Positions 1-8,017 of a DNA stretch of 64,000 nt are shown here, in pieces. Below the pieces are notes generated by a model. It made no database searches, was not told the DNA's origin, and saw nothing but the letters and a program-made list of their open reading frames with translations. Within the stretch, counting starts at the first letter, position 1, and each line of letters begins with the position of its first letter. The DNA is from Streptomyces ortus (lineage in GTDB: Bacteria; Actinomycetota; Actinomycetes; Streptomycetales; Streptomycetaceae). Where the stretch lies: positions 8,338,118 to 8,402,117 of the forward strand of contig NZ_JAIFZO010000002.1 of NCBI RefSeq assembly GCF_026341275.1, given 5' to 3'. The position numbers were made by a program, and so were the translations under genes.

Positions 1-30
1 GTATAGACCAACTGCATCTCTTCTTCGGCG

Positions 31-564
31 TCAGTGGTAGGCGTGGACGACGGCATGGCCCTTGCCGCGGCCGATCATCCACCGGTTCACCGGCGTGGTG
101 AGCAGGAAGGCGATGACGAAGCCGCCCAGCAAAGACGTCCAGAAGAGCGTCTCGTCCAGATGGGCGTCCATCGCGCCGGGGACCACCGCGATGATGCCGT
201 TGTCGACGAGTTCCATCACGATGATGGAGACGGTGTCGGCGGCCAGCGCCACCTTGATCGCGCTCTTCAGGCCCAGGCCGGCCTTGCGGATCGCGAACAG
301 CGTCAACGAGTACCCGAACACGAAGGCCAGCGCGATCGCCAGAGCCATGGTCGCGGCATTGCTCCACATCAGGGCCGTGCCGATCGCCATGCCGAGGATC
401 TCGCCGATCGCGCACCCGGTCAGGCAGTGCAGAGTCGCCTTCGCGGCGGCCGCCCAGGTGGCCGCGCCGGCGTGCTGATCGCCGTGACCATGCAAGGCCT
501 GGTGCGCGTCGTGGTCGTCGTCGTGCGCGGCGCCGGTGTCGTGGTGATGTGCGTGGTGTTCCAT
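31..564 (-). CDS. DUF4396 domain membrane protein with His-rich N-terminus
   Basis: The protein is about 177 residues. The first ~35 residues are very rich in His and Asp, and three to four hydrophobic segments follow, with a conserved-looking pair of cysteines in LHCLTGCAIGE. This matches the DUF4396 family of small membrane proteins, whose biochemical role is unknown. A longer reading frame exists upstream, but the ATG at 564 has AAGGGG just ahead of it and the upstream residues have no coding look. A G/C-tract palindrome (632-648) lies 67 bases upstream and is of the same kind as those controlling the sulfur genes near 10-18 kb. The His-rich tail suggests metal binding. A link to copper or sulfur stress is inference. 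Confidence 0.75.
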   Translation of the reverse strand: MEHHAHHHDTGAAHDDDHDAHQALHGHGDQHAGAATWAAAAKATLHCLTGCAIGEILGMAIGTALMWSNAATMALAIALAFVFGYSLTLFAIRKAGLGLKSAIKVALAADTVSIIVMELVDNGIIAVVPGAMDAHLDETLFWTSLLGGFVIAFLLTTPVNRWMIGRGKGHAVVHAYH

Positions 565-631
565 GGCTGTCGTCCCCTTGTCCGTCCAGCGGTGTCGATG
601 TCGGTTCTTGTCGTTCCCACAGTGGAACGGT

Positions 632-648
632 ATACCCCTGGGGGGTAT
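632..648. promoter_or_regulatory. CsoR/CstR-type operator palindrome
   Basis: ATACCCCTGGGGGGTAT is an inverted repeat of the G/C-tract type bound by CsoR-family repressors. It lies upstream of the DUF4396 gene and matches the nine other copies between 10.0 and 18.3 kb. Which CsoR-family protein binds it cannot be told from the site. Confidence 0.7.
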
Positions 649-716
649 TCCGTTAAGGGGATTGGTGAGCCGCTCCTGCGTTCCTCTCACCGACCCCTTG
701 GGTCGCTACGTGATCG

Positions 717-1325
717 TCACCGTCGGCTCTCGGCCTGAGAGGGCCGATGAGCGTCGGTGCGTACGTGCGCCCGCATCCCTTGCAGGCCGAACAGGATCAG
801 AAGCTCAACCGCGCCGCCGTCGGCGCTGCCCAGCCAGTGGGGCAAGGACGTGTCGAACTCGGCTGCCTCACCCGGCGGCAGTATCAGGTCCCGCTCGCCG
901 GTCACGAGTCGCAGGCGTCCGGTGAGCACGTAGAGCCACTCGAAGCCTTCGTGGGTCTGCGGGGTCGGTTCGAGTGGTTCCGGCCGGGCGGGGATGATCA
1001 TCTTGAACGCGTGCACACCACCCGGTCGCCGGGACAGGGGCACGAAGGTCATGCCGAACTGCCTGATCGGCTTGAGGTGGATCCGGGGGTCGCCGGTGCG
1101 CGGGGCACCGACGAGGTCGTCCAGCGGAACGTCGTAGATACGGGCCAGCGGCAGCAGCAGTTCCAGGCTCGGGCGACGCTGCCCGTTCTCCAGCCGGGAC
1201 AGGGTGCTCTCCGACACGCCGGTCGTCGCCGCCAGGTCGGCGAGGGTGATGCCGCGGTCACGACGCAGCGCACGCAGCCGCGACCCCACCGCGTCGAGCA
1301 CGTCGTCGTCCGTCTTGGGATCCAT
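717..1325 (-). CDS. XRE-family transcriptional regulator with cupin domain
   Basis: About 202 residues. An N-terminal helix-turn-helix of the XRE/Cro type (residues ~12-65, with ITLADLAATTGVSESTLSRLE) is followed by a C-terminal cupin_2 fold (residues ~105-185, with PHWLGS near the end). Such two-domain regulators usually sense a small ligand in the cupin barrel and control a neighbouring gene. The start was placed at the ATG at 1325 because the extra 19 upstream residues look non-coding. It is divergent from the methyltransferase at 1415, with about 90 bases between, so it probably represses that unit and itself. The ligand is unknown. Confidence 0.85.
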   Translation of the reverse strand: MDPKTDDDVLDAVGSRLRALRRDRGITLADLAATTGVSESTLSRLENGQRRPSLELLLPLARIYDVPLDDLVGAPRTGDPRIHLKPIRQFGMTFVPLSRRPGGVHAFKMIIPARPEPLEPTPQTHEGFEWLYVLTGRLRLVTGERDLILPPGEAAEFDTSLPHWLGSADGGAVELLILFGLQGMRAHVRTDAHRPSQAESRR

Positions 1326-1414
1326 GCGGCCCACCTTGCCACTACCGCAAGATTCCGTGCCAAGCCGGGGGTTGCCTGCCAAGACTGAGCACCTGCCGAC
1401 GCAAGGAGATCTTG

Positions 1415-2041
1415 ATGAGTACCAGCGATGCGGTCGCCTTCTGGGACGGCGTCTACGCGGCCCGGCCCGCAGCCGGCAACCCGCGGCCGAATGTCCGCCT
1501 CACCGAGACGGTGACGGGCCTGCCGCCCGGTGACGCGTTGGACCTCGGCTGCGGTGACGGCGGCGACGCGCTGTGGCTCGCCGGCCAGCAGTGGCAGGTC
1601 ACCGCCGCCGACATCTCGGCCGTGGCGGTCGAGCGGCTCGCCGCCCTCGCCCGCTCACACGGCCTGGGCGACCGTGTCACCACCGTGCAGCACAACGTGG
1701 ACATGTCGTTCCCGCCCGGCGCATTCGACCTGATCTGCGCCCACTACCTGCACACCCCCCATGAGCTGGACCGGGCAACCGTCCTGCGCTCGGCCGCGCA
1801 CGCACTGCGCCCGGGCGGGCGGCTGCTGGTCGTCGACCACGGCTCGACCGCGCCGTGGTCGTGGAACCAGGATCCCGACGTCCACTACCCGAGCCCGCGG
1901 GAAGTCGCCGCCGGTATCGGCCTGGCCCCGCAGACATGGACGGTCGAGCGGGCGGACGCGCCGCGCCGGATCGCGACCGGACCGGGCGGGCACACCGCCG
2001 AGGTCACCGACCACGTCCTCCTCATCCGCCGCACCGCCTGA
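1415..2041 (+). CDS. class I SAM-dependent methyltransferase
   Basis: About 208 residues. Motif I of the SAM-binding Rossmann fold is clear as LDLGCGDGGDALWLA (~residues 43-57), followed by an acidic loop at the end of strand 2 (TAADIS) and the LRPGGRLLVVDHG post-motif. Small stand-alone methyltransferases of this sort act on tellurite/thiol-type or small organic substrates; the substrate here is unknown. AAGGAG stands 6 bases before the ATG; a TTG one codon earlier is in frame but less well spaced. The gene heads a plus-strand series with the DinB and hydrolase genes and is divergent from the XRE-cupin regulator, its likely controller. Confidence 0.8.
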   Translation: MSTSDAVAFWDGVYAARPAAGNPRPNVRLTETVTGLPPGDALDLGCGDGGDALWLAGQQWQVTAADISAVAVERLAALARSHGLGDRVTTVQHNVDMSFPPGAFDLICAHYLHTPHELDRATVLRSAAHALRPGGRLLVVDHGSTAPWSWNQDPDVHYPSPREVAAGIGLAPQTWTVERADAPRRIATGPGGHTAEVTDHVLLIRRTA

Positions 2042-2079
2042 CACGGCGGCCTGCCCCCACTGAAGGAAGGCGACCACAC

Positions 2080-2595
2080 TTGCCCAGCACCACACGACGC
2101 CCCTCCACACGCCGCACTGGCCGTGGCGACACCCCGCCGCCCCGGACCGGACGCAGTGAGATCGAGGTCCTGCGCGGCTTTCTCGACTACCTCCGGACCT
2201 CGATCGCCACGAAGGTCGACGGCGCACCCGAGCCGCAGGTGCGAACAGCCGCAGTGCCGTCGGGCACGAACCTGCTCGGCCTGCTCAACCACCTGACGTA
2301 CGTCGAGCGGTCGATGTTCCTCGGGGACGACGTCACCGACTGGCAGGCGACGTTCCGCGCCGCACGGACGGACAGCGTGGCCGAGGTCGTCGCCCGCTAC
2401 CGGAACGCGGTCGAGCGCGCGAACGACGTTCTCGACGGGTGCGCCGATCTCGGCACACCGGTTCCCCGACCGCGGCCGGACCGCCCCGCTCCCAGCGTCC
2501 GTTGGGCCCTCGCCCACATGATCGAGGAGACCGGCCGGCACGCGGGCCACGCGGACATCCTCCGCGAACTCATCGACGGCACGACCGGCCGCTGA
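2080..2595 (+). CDS. DinB / DUF664 family protein
   Basis: About 171 residues, starting at TTG with GAAGGAAGG 9 bases upstream. It has the four-helix DinB layout: LRGFLDYLRTSIATKV, then GLLNHLTYVERSMF and MIEETGRHAGHADILREL, where the His residues are at the usual metal-ligand places of DUF664/mycothiol-type transferases. Members include thiol-dependent S-transferases, but many are unassigned. It lies 38 bases after the methyltransferase and 24 bases before the hydrolase gene and is probably co-transcribed with them. The long frame extending upstream into the methyltransferase gene is spurious. Confidence 0.75.
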   Translation: MPSTTRRPSTRRTGRGDTPPPRTGRSEIEVLRGFLDYLRTSIATKVDGAPEPQVRTAAVPSGTNLLGLLNHLTYVERSMFLGDDVTDWQATFRAARTDSVAEVVARYRNAVERANDVLDGCADLGTPVPRPRPDRPAPSVRWALAHMIEETGRHAGHADILRELIDGTTGR

Positions 2596-2619
2596 CCCAC
2601 CCTCTCAGGACGGAAACAC

Positions 2620-3669
2620 ATGACCACGGATCCACGGCCGTTGCCACGGCGCTCCCTCCGTTCCGCGCACACGGCGGCAACCATGGTGCTCGCCCTCCTG
2701 CTCACGATCGTCACCACAGCCTGTGCCGCCCCCGCCTCCAGGTCCACTACGGCAGCCGGTGGCGATGTTCCCGCCTACGCCGCCGCCAGCCAGGACGATC
2801 CCCGGTTCGACAAGACCTTCCGGCACAAGTTCGCCGAGGTCGACGGCGTCCGTATGCACTATGTGAAGGGCGGCAGCGGCACACCGGTCGTGCTGATACA
2901 CGGCTGGCCACAGACCTGGTACGGCTGGTGGCCGATCATGCCGGAACTCGCTGAGCACCACACCGTCTACGCCGTCGATCTCCCCGGACTGGGCGACAGC
3001 ACCGGCTCTCCCCGCGGATACGACAAAGCCACGCTGGCGCGGTACGTGCACGAGCTGATCGCCGATCAGCTCGGGGTGCGTGATGCCCGTGTCATCGGGC
3101 ACGATCTCGGCGCCGCGGTGGCATTCCAGTACGCCGGCCAATTTCCTCACGACACCGCACGCCTCGGCTACCTCGACCTGCCGCTGCCCGGGCCCGCGAT
3201 CGATGCGAGAACGTACCGCTCGCTGAGCTGGCACATCGCCTTTCACTCCCAGCGACGAGTCCCCGAGGCGGTCGTGGATGACGATGTCCGCGAGTACCTG
3301 GCACTGTTCTATCCTCAAGTCTCCTTCGGTGGCTCGGCGTTCGGCGGCACCTCCGACCGGTCTCCGTTCACCGGCGCCGAGATCGACGAGTACGCACGAA
3401 CGTACAGTCGGCCCAAGGTCCTGTCGGGCGGCTTCGAGCTCTACCGCGCCCTCGACAAAGACGTCCGCGACACTGTGGCAGCGGCACCGGTGCGTGTCCC
3501 GACCCTGCTCATGGCCGCACAAGGACAACTCGAAGCGATCCAGGGCACAGCCGCCCCGCGCATGACCAACATCGTGCGGGCGGTGGACGTGCCGAAGGCC
3601 GGCCACTGGCTCGTCGAGGAGAACCCTCGGTTCGTCACCGCCGAGCTGTTGCGTTTCCTCGACGGATGA
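2620..3669 (+). CDS. secreted alpha/beta hydrolase, epoxide-hydrolase-like
   Basis: About 349 residues. An N-terminal hydrophobic signal segment (residues ~20-38) ends in TTACAAP, which could be a signal peptidase site or a weak lipobox, so the protein is probably exported. The alpha/beta hydrolase fold begins near residue 65, with the oxyanion HGWPQTW motif, the nucleophile elbow GHDLGAA (Asp as in epoxide hydrolases and haloalkane dehalogenases), and a C-terminal catalytic His in KAGHWLVEENP. An Asp nucleophile favours an epoxide hydrolase-like reaction; the substrate is unknown. It is the last gene of the 1415-3669 series. Confidence 0.8.
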   Translation: MTTDPRPLPRRSLRSAHTAATMVLALLLTIVTTACAAPASRSTTAAGGDVPAYAAASQDDPRFDKTFRHKFAEVDGVRMHYVKGGSGTPVVLIHGWPQTWYGWWPIMPELAEHHTVYAVDLPGLGDSTGSPRGYDKATLARYVHELIADQLGVRDARVIGHDLGAAVAFQYAGQFPHDTARLGYLDLPLPGPAIDARTYRSLSWHIAFHSQRRVPEAVVDDDVREYLALFYPQVSFGGSAFGGTSDRSPFTGAEIDEYARTYSRPKVLSGGFELYRALDKDVRDTVAAAPVRVPTLLMAAQGQLEAIQGTAAPRMTNIVRAVDVPKAGHWLVEENPRFVTAELLRFLDG

Positions 3670-3731
3670 CCACGCCACCAAGGCGGCATCGCAACGGACA
3701 CTGACATTCCCTCACCGCCGGACCGCACACG

Positions 3732-3749
3732 CCCACCGGTGAGGGTGGG
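3732..3749. terminator. hairpin between convergent genes
   Basis: CCCACC and GGTGGG form a 6-bp stem with a 6-base loop between the hydrolase stop (3669) and the stop of the convergent I36 gene (3753). No T-tract follows, which is usual for streptomycete hairpin terminators. Confidence 0.4.
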
Positions 3750-3752
3750 TGG

Positions 3753-4166
3753 TCAGTAGCCGCAGTTGGTGACCCACTTGTGGGAGGAGATGCGGTCGTT
3801 CCACTCCCACGGGATGTTGCCCGAGCCCGCGTTGGGGGCGCAGGTGGAGGCGCCGCCGTAGTTGATGTCCGCGTACACGCGTACGTCGCCGTAGGCGCCC
3901 GAGTAGCCGTTGTTCCACCAGGAGGAAGCGCGGTCGTTCATGTTGTAGCCGCCGCCCCAGCCGCAGGTCCTCCAGTCGGCGTCGTTGCCGCTCCACCCGC
4001 ACTGGGAACCGCCACGGTTGGTGTCCTCCCACACCCAGTAGGCGCCGTCGGCGGCCAGGTCGGAGGTGTCGGGCGTGGCGGCTCTCGCGGTGGACAGGGT
4101 GGCAGGCACGGTCAGCAGCGGCAGGACGAACGCGCCGGCCAGCAGCATGGTGCGGAACTTACGCAT
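3753..4166 (-). CDS. secreted peptidase inhibitor family I36 protein
   Basis: About 137 residues with a clear signal peptide (KFRTMLLAGAFVLPLL, cleavage near ARA-A). The mature part is rich in Trp, Gly, Asn and Cys and has the beta/gamma-crystallin-like pattern of the I36 family (WEDTNRGGSQC, DVRVYADINYGG). Founding members are small extracellular metalloprotease inhibitors of Streptomyces; other members are of unknown use. The start is the ATG at 4166 with AGGAGG 5 bases before. That ribosome site overlaps the stop of the lipoprotein gene upstream (4177), so the two are probably read together. Confidence 0.8.
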   Translation of the reverse strand: MRKFRTMLLAGAFVLPLLTVPATLSTARAATPDTSDLAADGAYWVWEDTNRGGSQCGWSGNDADWRTCGWGGGYNMNDRASSWWNNGYSGAYGDVRVYADINYGGASTCAPNAGSGNIPWEWNDRISSHKWVTNCGY

Positions 4167-4176
4167 GGGGCCCTCC

Positions 4177-5127
4177 TCAGGGCTCGGTCTTACCCGGTGA
4201 TGCGGATGGAGAAGGTGGTGCAAGGCGCCGCGCCATGGGCAGCGCGGCGTTCTGGAACCGCCACCTTTCGGCGAGCTCCTCCCCGTACCGGGTGCGGAGT
4301 TGTTCGCCGTGGGAGCGGTCCAGAGCCTTTGAGACCCGCGCCAGTGGTGTGTTGGTGGCGCAGGTTGCTTCTGTGACGGCGAGCGCGGTCTCGGCCGCGT
4401 CCGCTTTGGCTGCCGGCATGTTCTCGGCGTAGCGGGCCGCCGCCTGCCGTGACTCGTCCGGAGTGGCGTAAGGGCGGCCTGCCTGTCGCATGCAGCCGGC
4501 CCACCTGCGCACTGCGTCCGTGTACCGACGCTCCTTGTGTACGCGCGTCTCGCGGAGGGGACGCAGGTTCATGGTGATGACCTTGACCCGGAACCAGTCG
4601 TCGAGGTCTGCGTAAAGAGTGCGTTCGGCGTCCGCGATACAGCCCTTGGTGGAGGCGGTGATCGTCATCCCGGTGGGTGCTTTCACCGACAGTCCCACGG
4701 GGGAGGGCCCGGTCAGTGCGGTGCGTGCGGCCACCCGGGCGGACGGGGACAGCCTGTGGAAGTACCGCTGGTTGGGGTCGGCCTGCTGTGCGGCGGCCTT
4801 GAGACGTTCCTGACGGCCGCCGTATCCGTGGGCGCGGGCCCAGGCGACGTCGTCGACTGCGTACGGGAAGGAGCGGGCGCCCTCTCCGGAGGCGCCGATG
4901 ACGTCCGTGACCTCGTACCTGAATCCCCGCGCCGTCATGCACCGGCTGATCAGGACCTGTTCCGCCCGGTCCAGCAGCCGGGACTCCTCCGCGCTCGGCT
5001 CGCGGGACGGAGCTGTCGGGTGGGGGCGCGACGGCGGGGCGTCCGTGGCCGTTCCGCATCCGGCCAGTAACAGGGCCGCGGCCAGGCCGGTGGTCGCGAT
5101 GCCGATCGTTGCACGGTGACGCCTCAT
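4177..5127 (-). CDS. lipoprotein of unknown function
   Basis: About 316 residues, starting at ATG 5127 (GAGGAG upstream; the ATG 24 bases earlier has no ribosome site). The signal segment ends in a lipobox LLAGC (Cys ~24), followed by a Pro/Ser-rich linker, so the protein should be anchored outside the membrane. The rest is mostly helical with four or more spaced cysteines (SRCMTARGF, KGCIADAER, WAGCMRQAG, ATCATNT), a pattern common in streptomycete surface lipoproteins of unknown role. It lies immediately upstream of the I36 inhibitor gene. Confidence 0.75.
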   Translation of the reverse strand: MRRHRATIGIATTGLAAALLLAGCGTATDAPPSRPHPTAPSREPSAEESRLLDRAEQVLISRCMTARGFRYEVTDVIGASGEGARSFPYAVDDVAWARAHGYGGRQERLKAAAQQADPNQRYFHRLSPSARVAARTALTGPSPVGLSVKAPTGMTITASTKGCIADAERTLYADLDDWFRVKVITMNLRPLRETRVHKERRYTDAVRRWAGCMRQAGRPYATPDESRQAAARYAENMPAAKADAAETALAVTEATCATNTPLARVSKALDRSHGEQLRTRYGEELAERWRFQNAALPMARRLAPPSPSASPGKTEP

Positions 5128-5454
5128 CGACGGACGCACTCCTCTCGCCATCGTTGCCGCTGTCGGGTTCTTGCGAACTCAGGCCTGTCCGCTGCCCGTT
5201 GTTCCCTGTGGGGCGGTTGCGGTGCGGCTAGTCTCCGTTCCTCGCAGACCTACCGCAATCCTTTCAACTGTGAGTGAAAGGTGCAGGACATGACATGTTT
5301 GGGTGAGTCGTTCGTCCTTGACGCCGCCCGGCAGTACCTCGGCGAGGGGGTGCGGGGGTGGAGATCCGCGACTGTGATGGCGGGGCGAGGTAGGGCGGGG
5401 CGGGGCGGGGCGGGGCGAGGCGGATCCAGCCGCACTCGCTTCACGGCGAATGCT

Positions 5455-5506
5455 TGGCTAGCCACATAATCGGTGCTACGTTTTACGTGGCTGGCCACGT
5501 AATCGG
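5455..5506. promoter_or_regulatory. paired palindromes, probable MarR operators
   Basis: Two related palindromes, TGGCTAGCCACATAATCGG (5455-5473) and TACGTGGCTGGCCACGTA followed by ATCGG (5484-5506), lie 35-86 bases before the oxidoreductase start. Both share a TGGC-N2-GCCA core followed by TAATCGG. They are well placed to act as operators for the MarR regulator at 6740. That assignment is inferred from context. Confidence 0.6.
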
Positions 5507-5540
5507 GGTCACCGTACTGCCCCACCCAAGGAGAACAGTC

Positions 5541-6455
5541 ATGAAGGCCATCGTTTTCGACACGTTCGGCGGCACCGAGGTCCTGCACGAGACGGAGGTC
5601 GAGATCCCCCAGCCCGGCTCCGGCCAGGTCCGGGTCCGCGTCCAGGCGATCGGTGTCAACCCGGTCGACGGCAAGATCCGCTCCGGGATCATGGAGGCCA
5701 TCTTCCCCACCACCCTGCCCGCCATCCCCGGTGGCGAGATCGCCGGAATCATCGACGCACTGGGCGAAGGCGTCGACCGGTTCACCGTGGGCGACGAGGT
5801 ACTGGGCTGGTCGGACACCGGCTCCTACGCCCAGTACGCACTCGCCACCGCCACCGTCCTTGCCCCCAAGCCCGCAGGCCTGCCCTGGACCCACGCCGCC
5901 GCCCTCCCGGTGGCCGGTGACGGCGCCGAACGGGTCCTGGACCTGCTCGACATCAAAGCGGGCGAGACCCTGCTCATCCACGGCGCCTCCGGCGCGCTGG
6001 GCACCATCGCCGTCCAACTCGCCGTAGCCCGCGGCGCCCGCGTCATCGGCACCGCCGGTCCCGCCAACCAGGACTACGTCACCTCACTGGGCGCCACCGC
6101 GCTGCCCTACGGACAGGACCTCGTCCAGCGGGTGCGCGCCGTGGCCCCGCACGGCATCGACGCCGTGTTCGACGCCGCCGGCAAGGGCGCACTGGAGGAC
6201 TCCATCACCCTGCGCGGCACCACCGGCCGCATCGTCACCACTGCCGACTTCCGCGCCCGCGAACTCGGCATCGTCTTCGCCGAAGGCCCCCAGCGACGCT
6301 CGGCCGCCCGACTGGCCGAACTCGCCCAGCAGGCCGCCGACGGCACCCTGACGATCACGGTCGGCGCCACCCACCCGCTCGCCGACGCCGCCAAGGCCCA
6401 GCAGGCCAGCGACGCCGGCCACAGCCGCGGAAAGCTCGTCCTGACCGTCGGCTGA
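5541..6455 (+). CDS. NADP-dependent quinone-type oxidoreductase (MDR family)
   Basis: About 304 residues, zinc-free medium-chain dehydrogenase/reductase. The N-terminal GroES-like domain (residues ~1-125) begins MKAIVFDTFGG and has GVNPVDGKIRSG. The cofactor domain carries HGASGALGTIAVQLA (~residues 153-167), the AxxGxxG-type NADP site. No structural zinc cysteines are present. Such enzymes reduce quinones or enones at the expense of NADPH. The ATG at 5541 has AAGGAGAAC upstream. Two palindromes lie in front, and a MarR regulator follows downstream; remnants of an old yellow enzyme, another enone reductase, separate the two. Confidence 0.85.
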   Translation: MKAIVFDTFGGTEVLHETEVEIPQPGSGQVRVRVQAIGVNPVDGKIRSGIMEAIFPTTLPAIPGGEIAGIIDALGEGVDRFTVGDEVLGWSDTGSYAQYALATATVLAPKPAGLPWTHAAALPVAGDGAERVLDLLDIKAGETLLIHGASGALGTIAVQLAVARGARVIGTAGPANQDYVTSLGATALPYGQDLVQRVRAVAPHGIDAVFDAAGKGALEDSITLRGTTGRIVTTADFRARELGIVFAEGPQRRSAARLAELAQQAADGTLTITVGATHPLADAAKAQQASDAGHSRGKLVLTVG

Positions 6456-6529
6456 CCCCGTCCATCGCCGGCCGCCTCCGATCCCCTTGACCCCCTTGAC
6501 CCCCTTGACTGTCGTGACCACCTCCCGCA

Positions 6530-6730
6530 CCTACAACACCCCGCACGGGCGGCAGCCGGTGGCACCCTCCGTGGCGCGTCCGGCGGGCATGATGTTCACC
6601 GCGTCCGGCCAATCCCGACCTGGTCGAGCGAGTACGCTCTGGGGCGCCGCTGAACACGCCTGACCCGGCCACCCTCTGCAGCGGCGGCGAGACCGGGCAC
6701 ATCGACTACCCCACCCGCCACGACGCCTGA
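6530..6730 (+). pseudogene. remnant of an old yellow enzyme (alkene reductase)
   Basis: No start or full frame exists, but two stretches match the OYE family. TPHGRQPVAPSVARPAG (~6538-6588) is like the internal VAPSAI region. After a frame change, NPDLVERVRSGAPLN and then GGETGHIDYPT (6611-6727, stop at 6728) match the family's C-terminus. More than 250 residues are missing. The stop overlaps the ribosome site of the MarR gene, so the lost enzyme was probably in one operon with it. Confidence 0.6.
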
Positions 6731-6739
6731 GGAGAACCG

Positions 6740-7219
6740 ATGACCGACCCCGCCTCCAGGCCCCCCGGCACAGCGCGCGACGGCCGCCTCAGCTATGCCG
6801 TCTTCCAGCTCGCCCGCGCCCACCGCGGCCATGCCGCCACCATGCTCCGCAACATGAATCTGCACCCGGGACAGGAACTGCTGCTCATGCAGCTCTTCGA
6901 CCGCGACGGCCAGACCCAGTCCGAACTCCTGGAGACCGTCGGCCTCGACCACTCCACCGTCTCCAAGTCGCTGCGCCGGATGCAGGACGCCGGACTCCTC
7001 GTACGGGAACCCGCCGCACACGACCGGCGTGTCATGGTCGTCCACCTCACCGACGCCGGACGTGCCCTGCGTGAGCCCATCGCGGACATGTGGCGGACCC
7101 TGGAGAAGATCTCCGTGCAGGGCCTGACGGCGGAGCAGATCGAGGCGTTCACCGCGACCGCGTACGCGATCGTGCGGTCGGTCAAGGACCGAGGTCACCA
7201 GGTTCCGTCGGACGAATAG
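6740..7219 (+). CDS. MarR-family transcriptional regulator
   Basis: About 159 residues with the MarR winged helix: LLMQLFDRDGQTQSELLETV, then the recognition helix DHSTVSKSLRRMQDAGLL and the wing REPAAHDRRVMVVHLTDAG. GAGGAG precedes the ATG by 6-7 bases. It lies downstream of an enone/quinone reductase gene, which fits the common arrangement where MarR proteins sense electrophiles or oxidants and repress a reductase. The paired palindromes at 5455-5506 are its likely operators. No sensing Cys is evident in the DNA-binding part. Confidence 0.85.
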   Translation: MTDPASRPPGTARDGRLSYAVFQLARAHRGHAATMLRNMNLHPGQELLLMQLFDRDGQTQSELLETVGLDHSTVSKSLRRMQDAGLLVREPAAHDRRVMVVHLTDAGRALREPIADMWRTLEKISVQGLTAEQIEAFTATAYAIVRSVKDRGHQVPSDE

Positions 7220-7353
7220 GTCTGCCCGGCGCTGGTGAAGGACGTTTTCGGGCGGGTCGCGGGCCCTTCGGATCCGCACACGCGCCGCGGTGCGAGGCTT
7301 CAACAGGACCTCGGCGAGACATACTTGACGATGGAGGAACCAGCCGCAGCGAT

Positions 7354-7917
7354 ATGGGCAGCAATGTGGACAGGAAAGGCAGCGATCCGGTGTACAGCGG
7401 TAAACGGGGTGTGGAAAAGGTCGAGGTGCGGCTCAAATGGGATCCCAATGCCTGGAATCAGCCACCGCACCATCTCGACATCATCGCCGCGACCTATTCG
7501 GTGGACGCCCCGCACGGGAAACCGGTGTACGTCGTCCATTTCGACAGTCGCTCACCGGACGGCACCATCAATATGAACCGGCACAGTCAGACCGGTCAGG
7601 GTTTCGGCTACGTGGAAGTGATGACCCTGGAACTCGACCGTCTCGCCTCGTCCTTCGCACGGGTGGTCGTGGGCGTGGTGATTCACCAGAACAGCGGCCA
7701 CAAGACGTTCGGCGATCTGTCCAACGCCGGAGTGCAGGTCGTCGAGGGTTACGAGGAACTCCTCACGGACGATTTCTCACAGGTCGCCGCATCCACGGCC
7801 ACAACGGTCGCGGAGTTCACCAGGGACGCCACGGCGGCGTGGAATTTCCATGGGATGGTCCGAGGCTCCGACAGCGACCCCGTGGTCTTCACCGCGGAAA
7901 TGGGCGGTACCCAGTAG
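7354..7917 (+). CDS. TerD-family protein
   Basis: About 187 residues with the TerD/CABP fold: KVEVRLKWDPN, YVVHFDSRSPDG, FGYVEVMTLELDRL and the late FTAEMGGTQ. TerD proteins bind calcium and are abundant in Streptomyces, where they are tied to tellurite resistance, stress and development. The usual DLD-type acidic loops are only partly present. The start is uncertain: the ATG at 7354 has no strong ribosome site, and a GTG at 7390 is also possible. It stands alone between the MarR gene and the convergent nitroreductase. Confidence 0.7.
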   Translation: MGSNVDRKGSDPVYSGKRGVEKVEVRLKWDPNAWNQPPHHLDIIAATYSVDAPHGKPVYVVHFDSRSPDGTINMNRHSQTGQGFGYVEVMTLELDRLASSFARVVVGVVIHQNSGHKTFGDLSNAGVQVVEGYEELLTDDFSQVAASTATTVAEFTRDATAAWNFHGMVRGSDSDPVVFTAEMGGTQ

Positions 7918-8017
7918 CTCGCAGCCCACCGGTCGGAATGCGCAGGCCCGTAGCGCGTGGGCGGGCGGTGGTACGGGGTGGAGCGGGCGAAGGGGAGGAC
8001 GCCCGCCGGGGCACGGG

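Noticed and set aside
5390..5420. GGGCG tract before the oxidoreductase as a G-quadruplex or regulatory site
   Set aside because: It is a simple GC run; nothing beyond composition supports a function, and the palindromes nearer the start explain regulation better.
6483..6509. CCCCTTGAC repeated three times after the oxidoreductase
   Set aside because: Too short and with no hairpin or known box; kept out as a feature.
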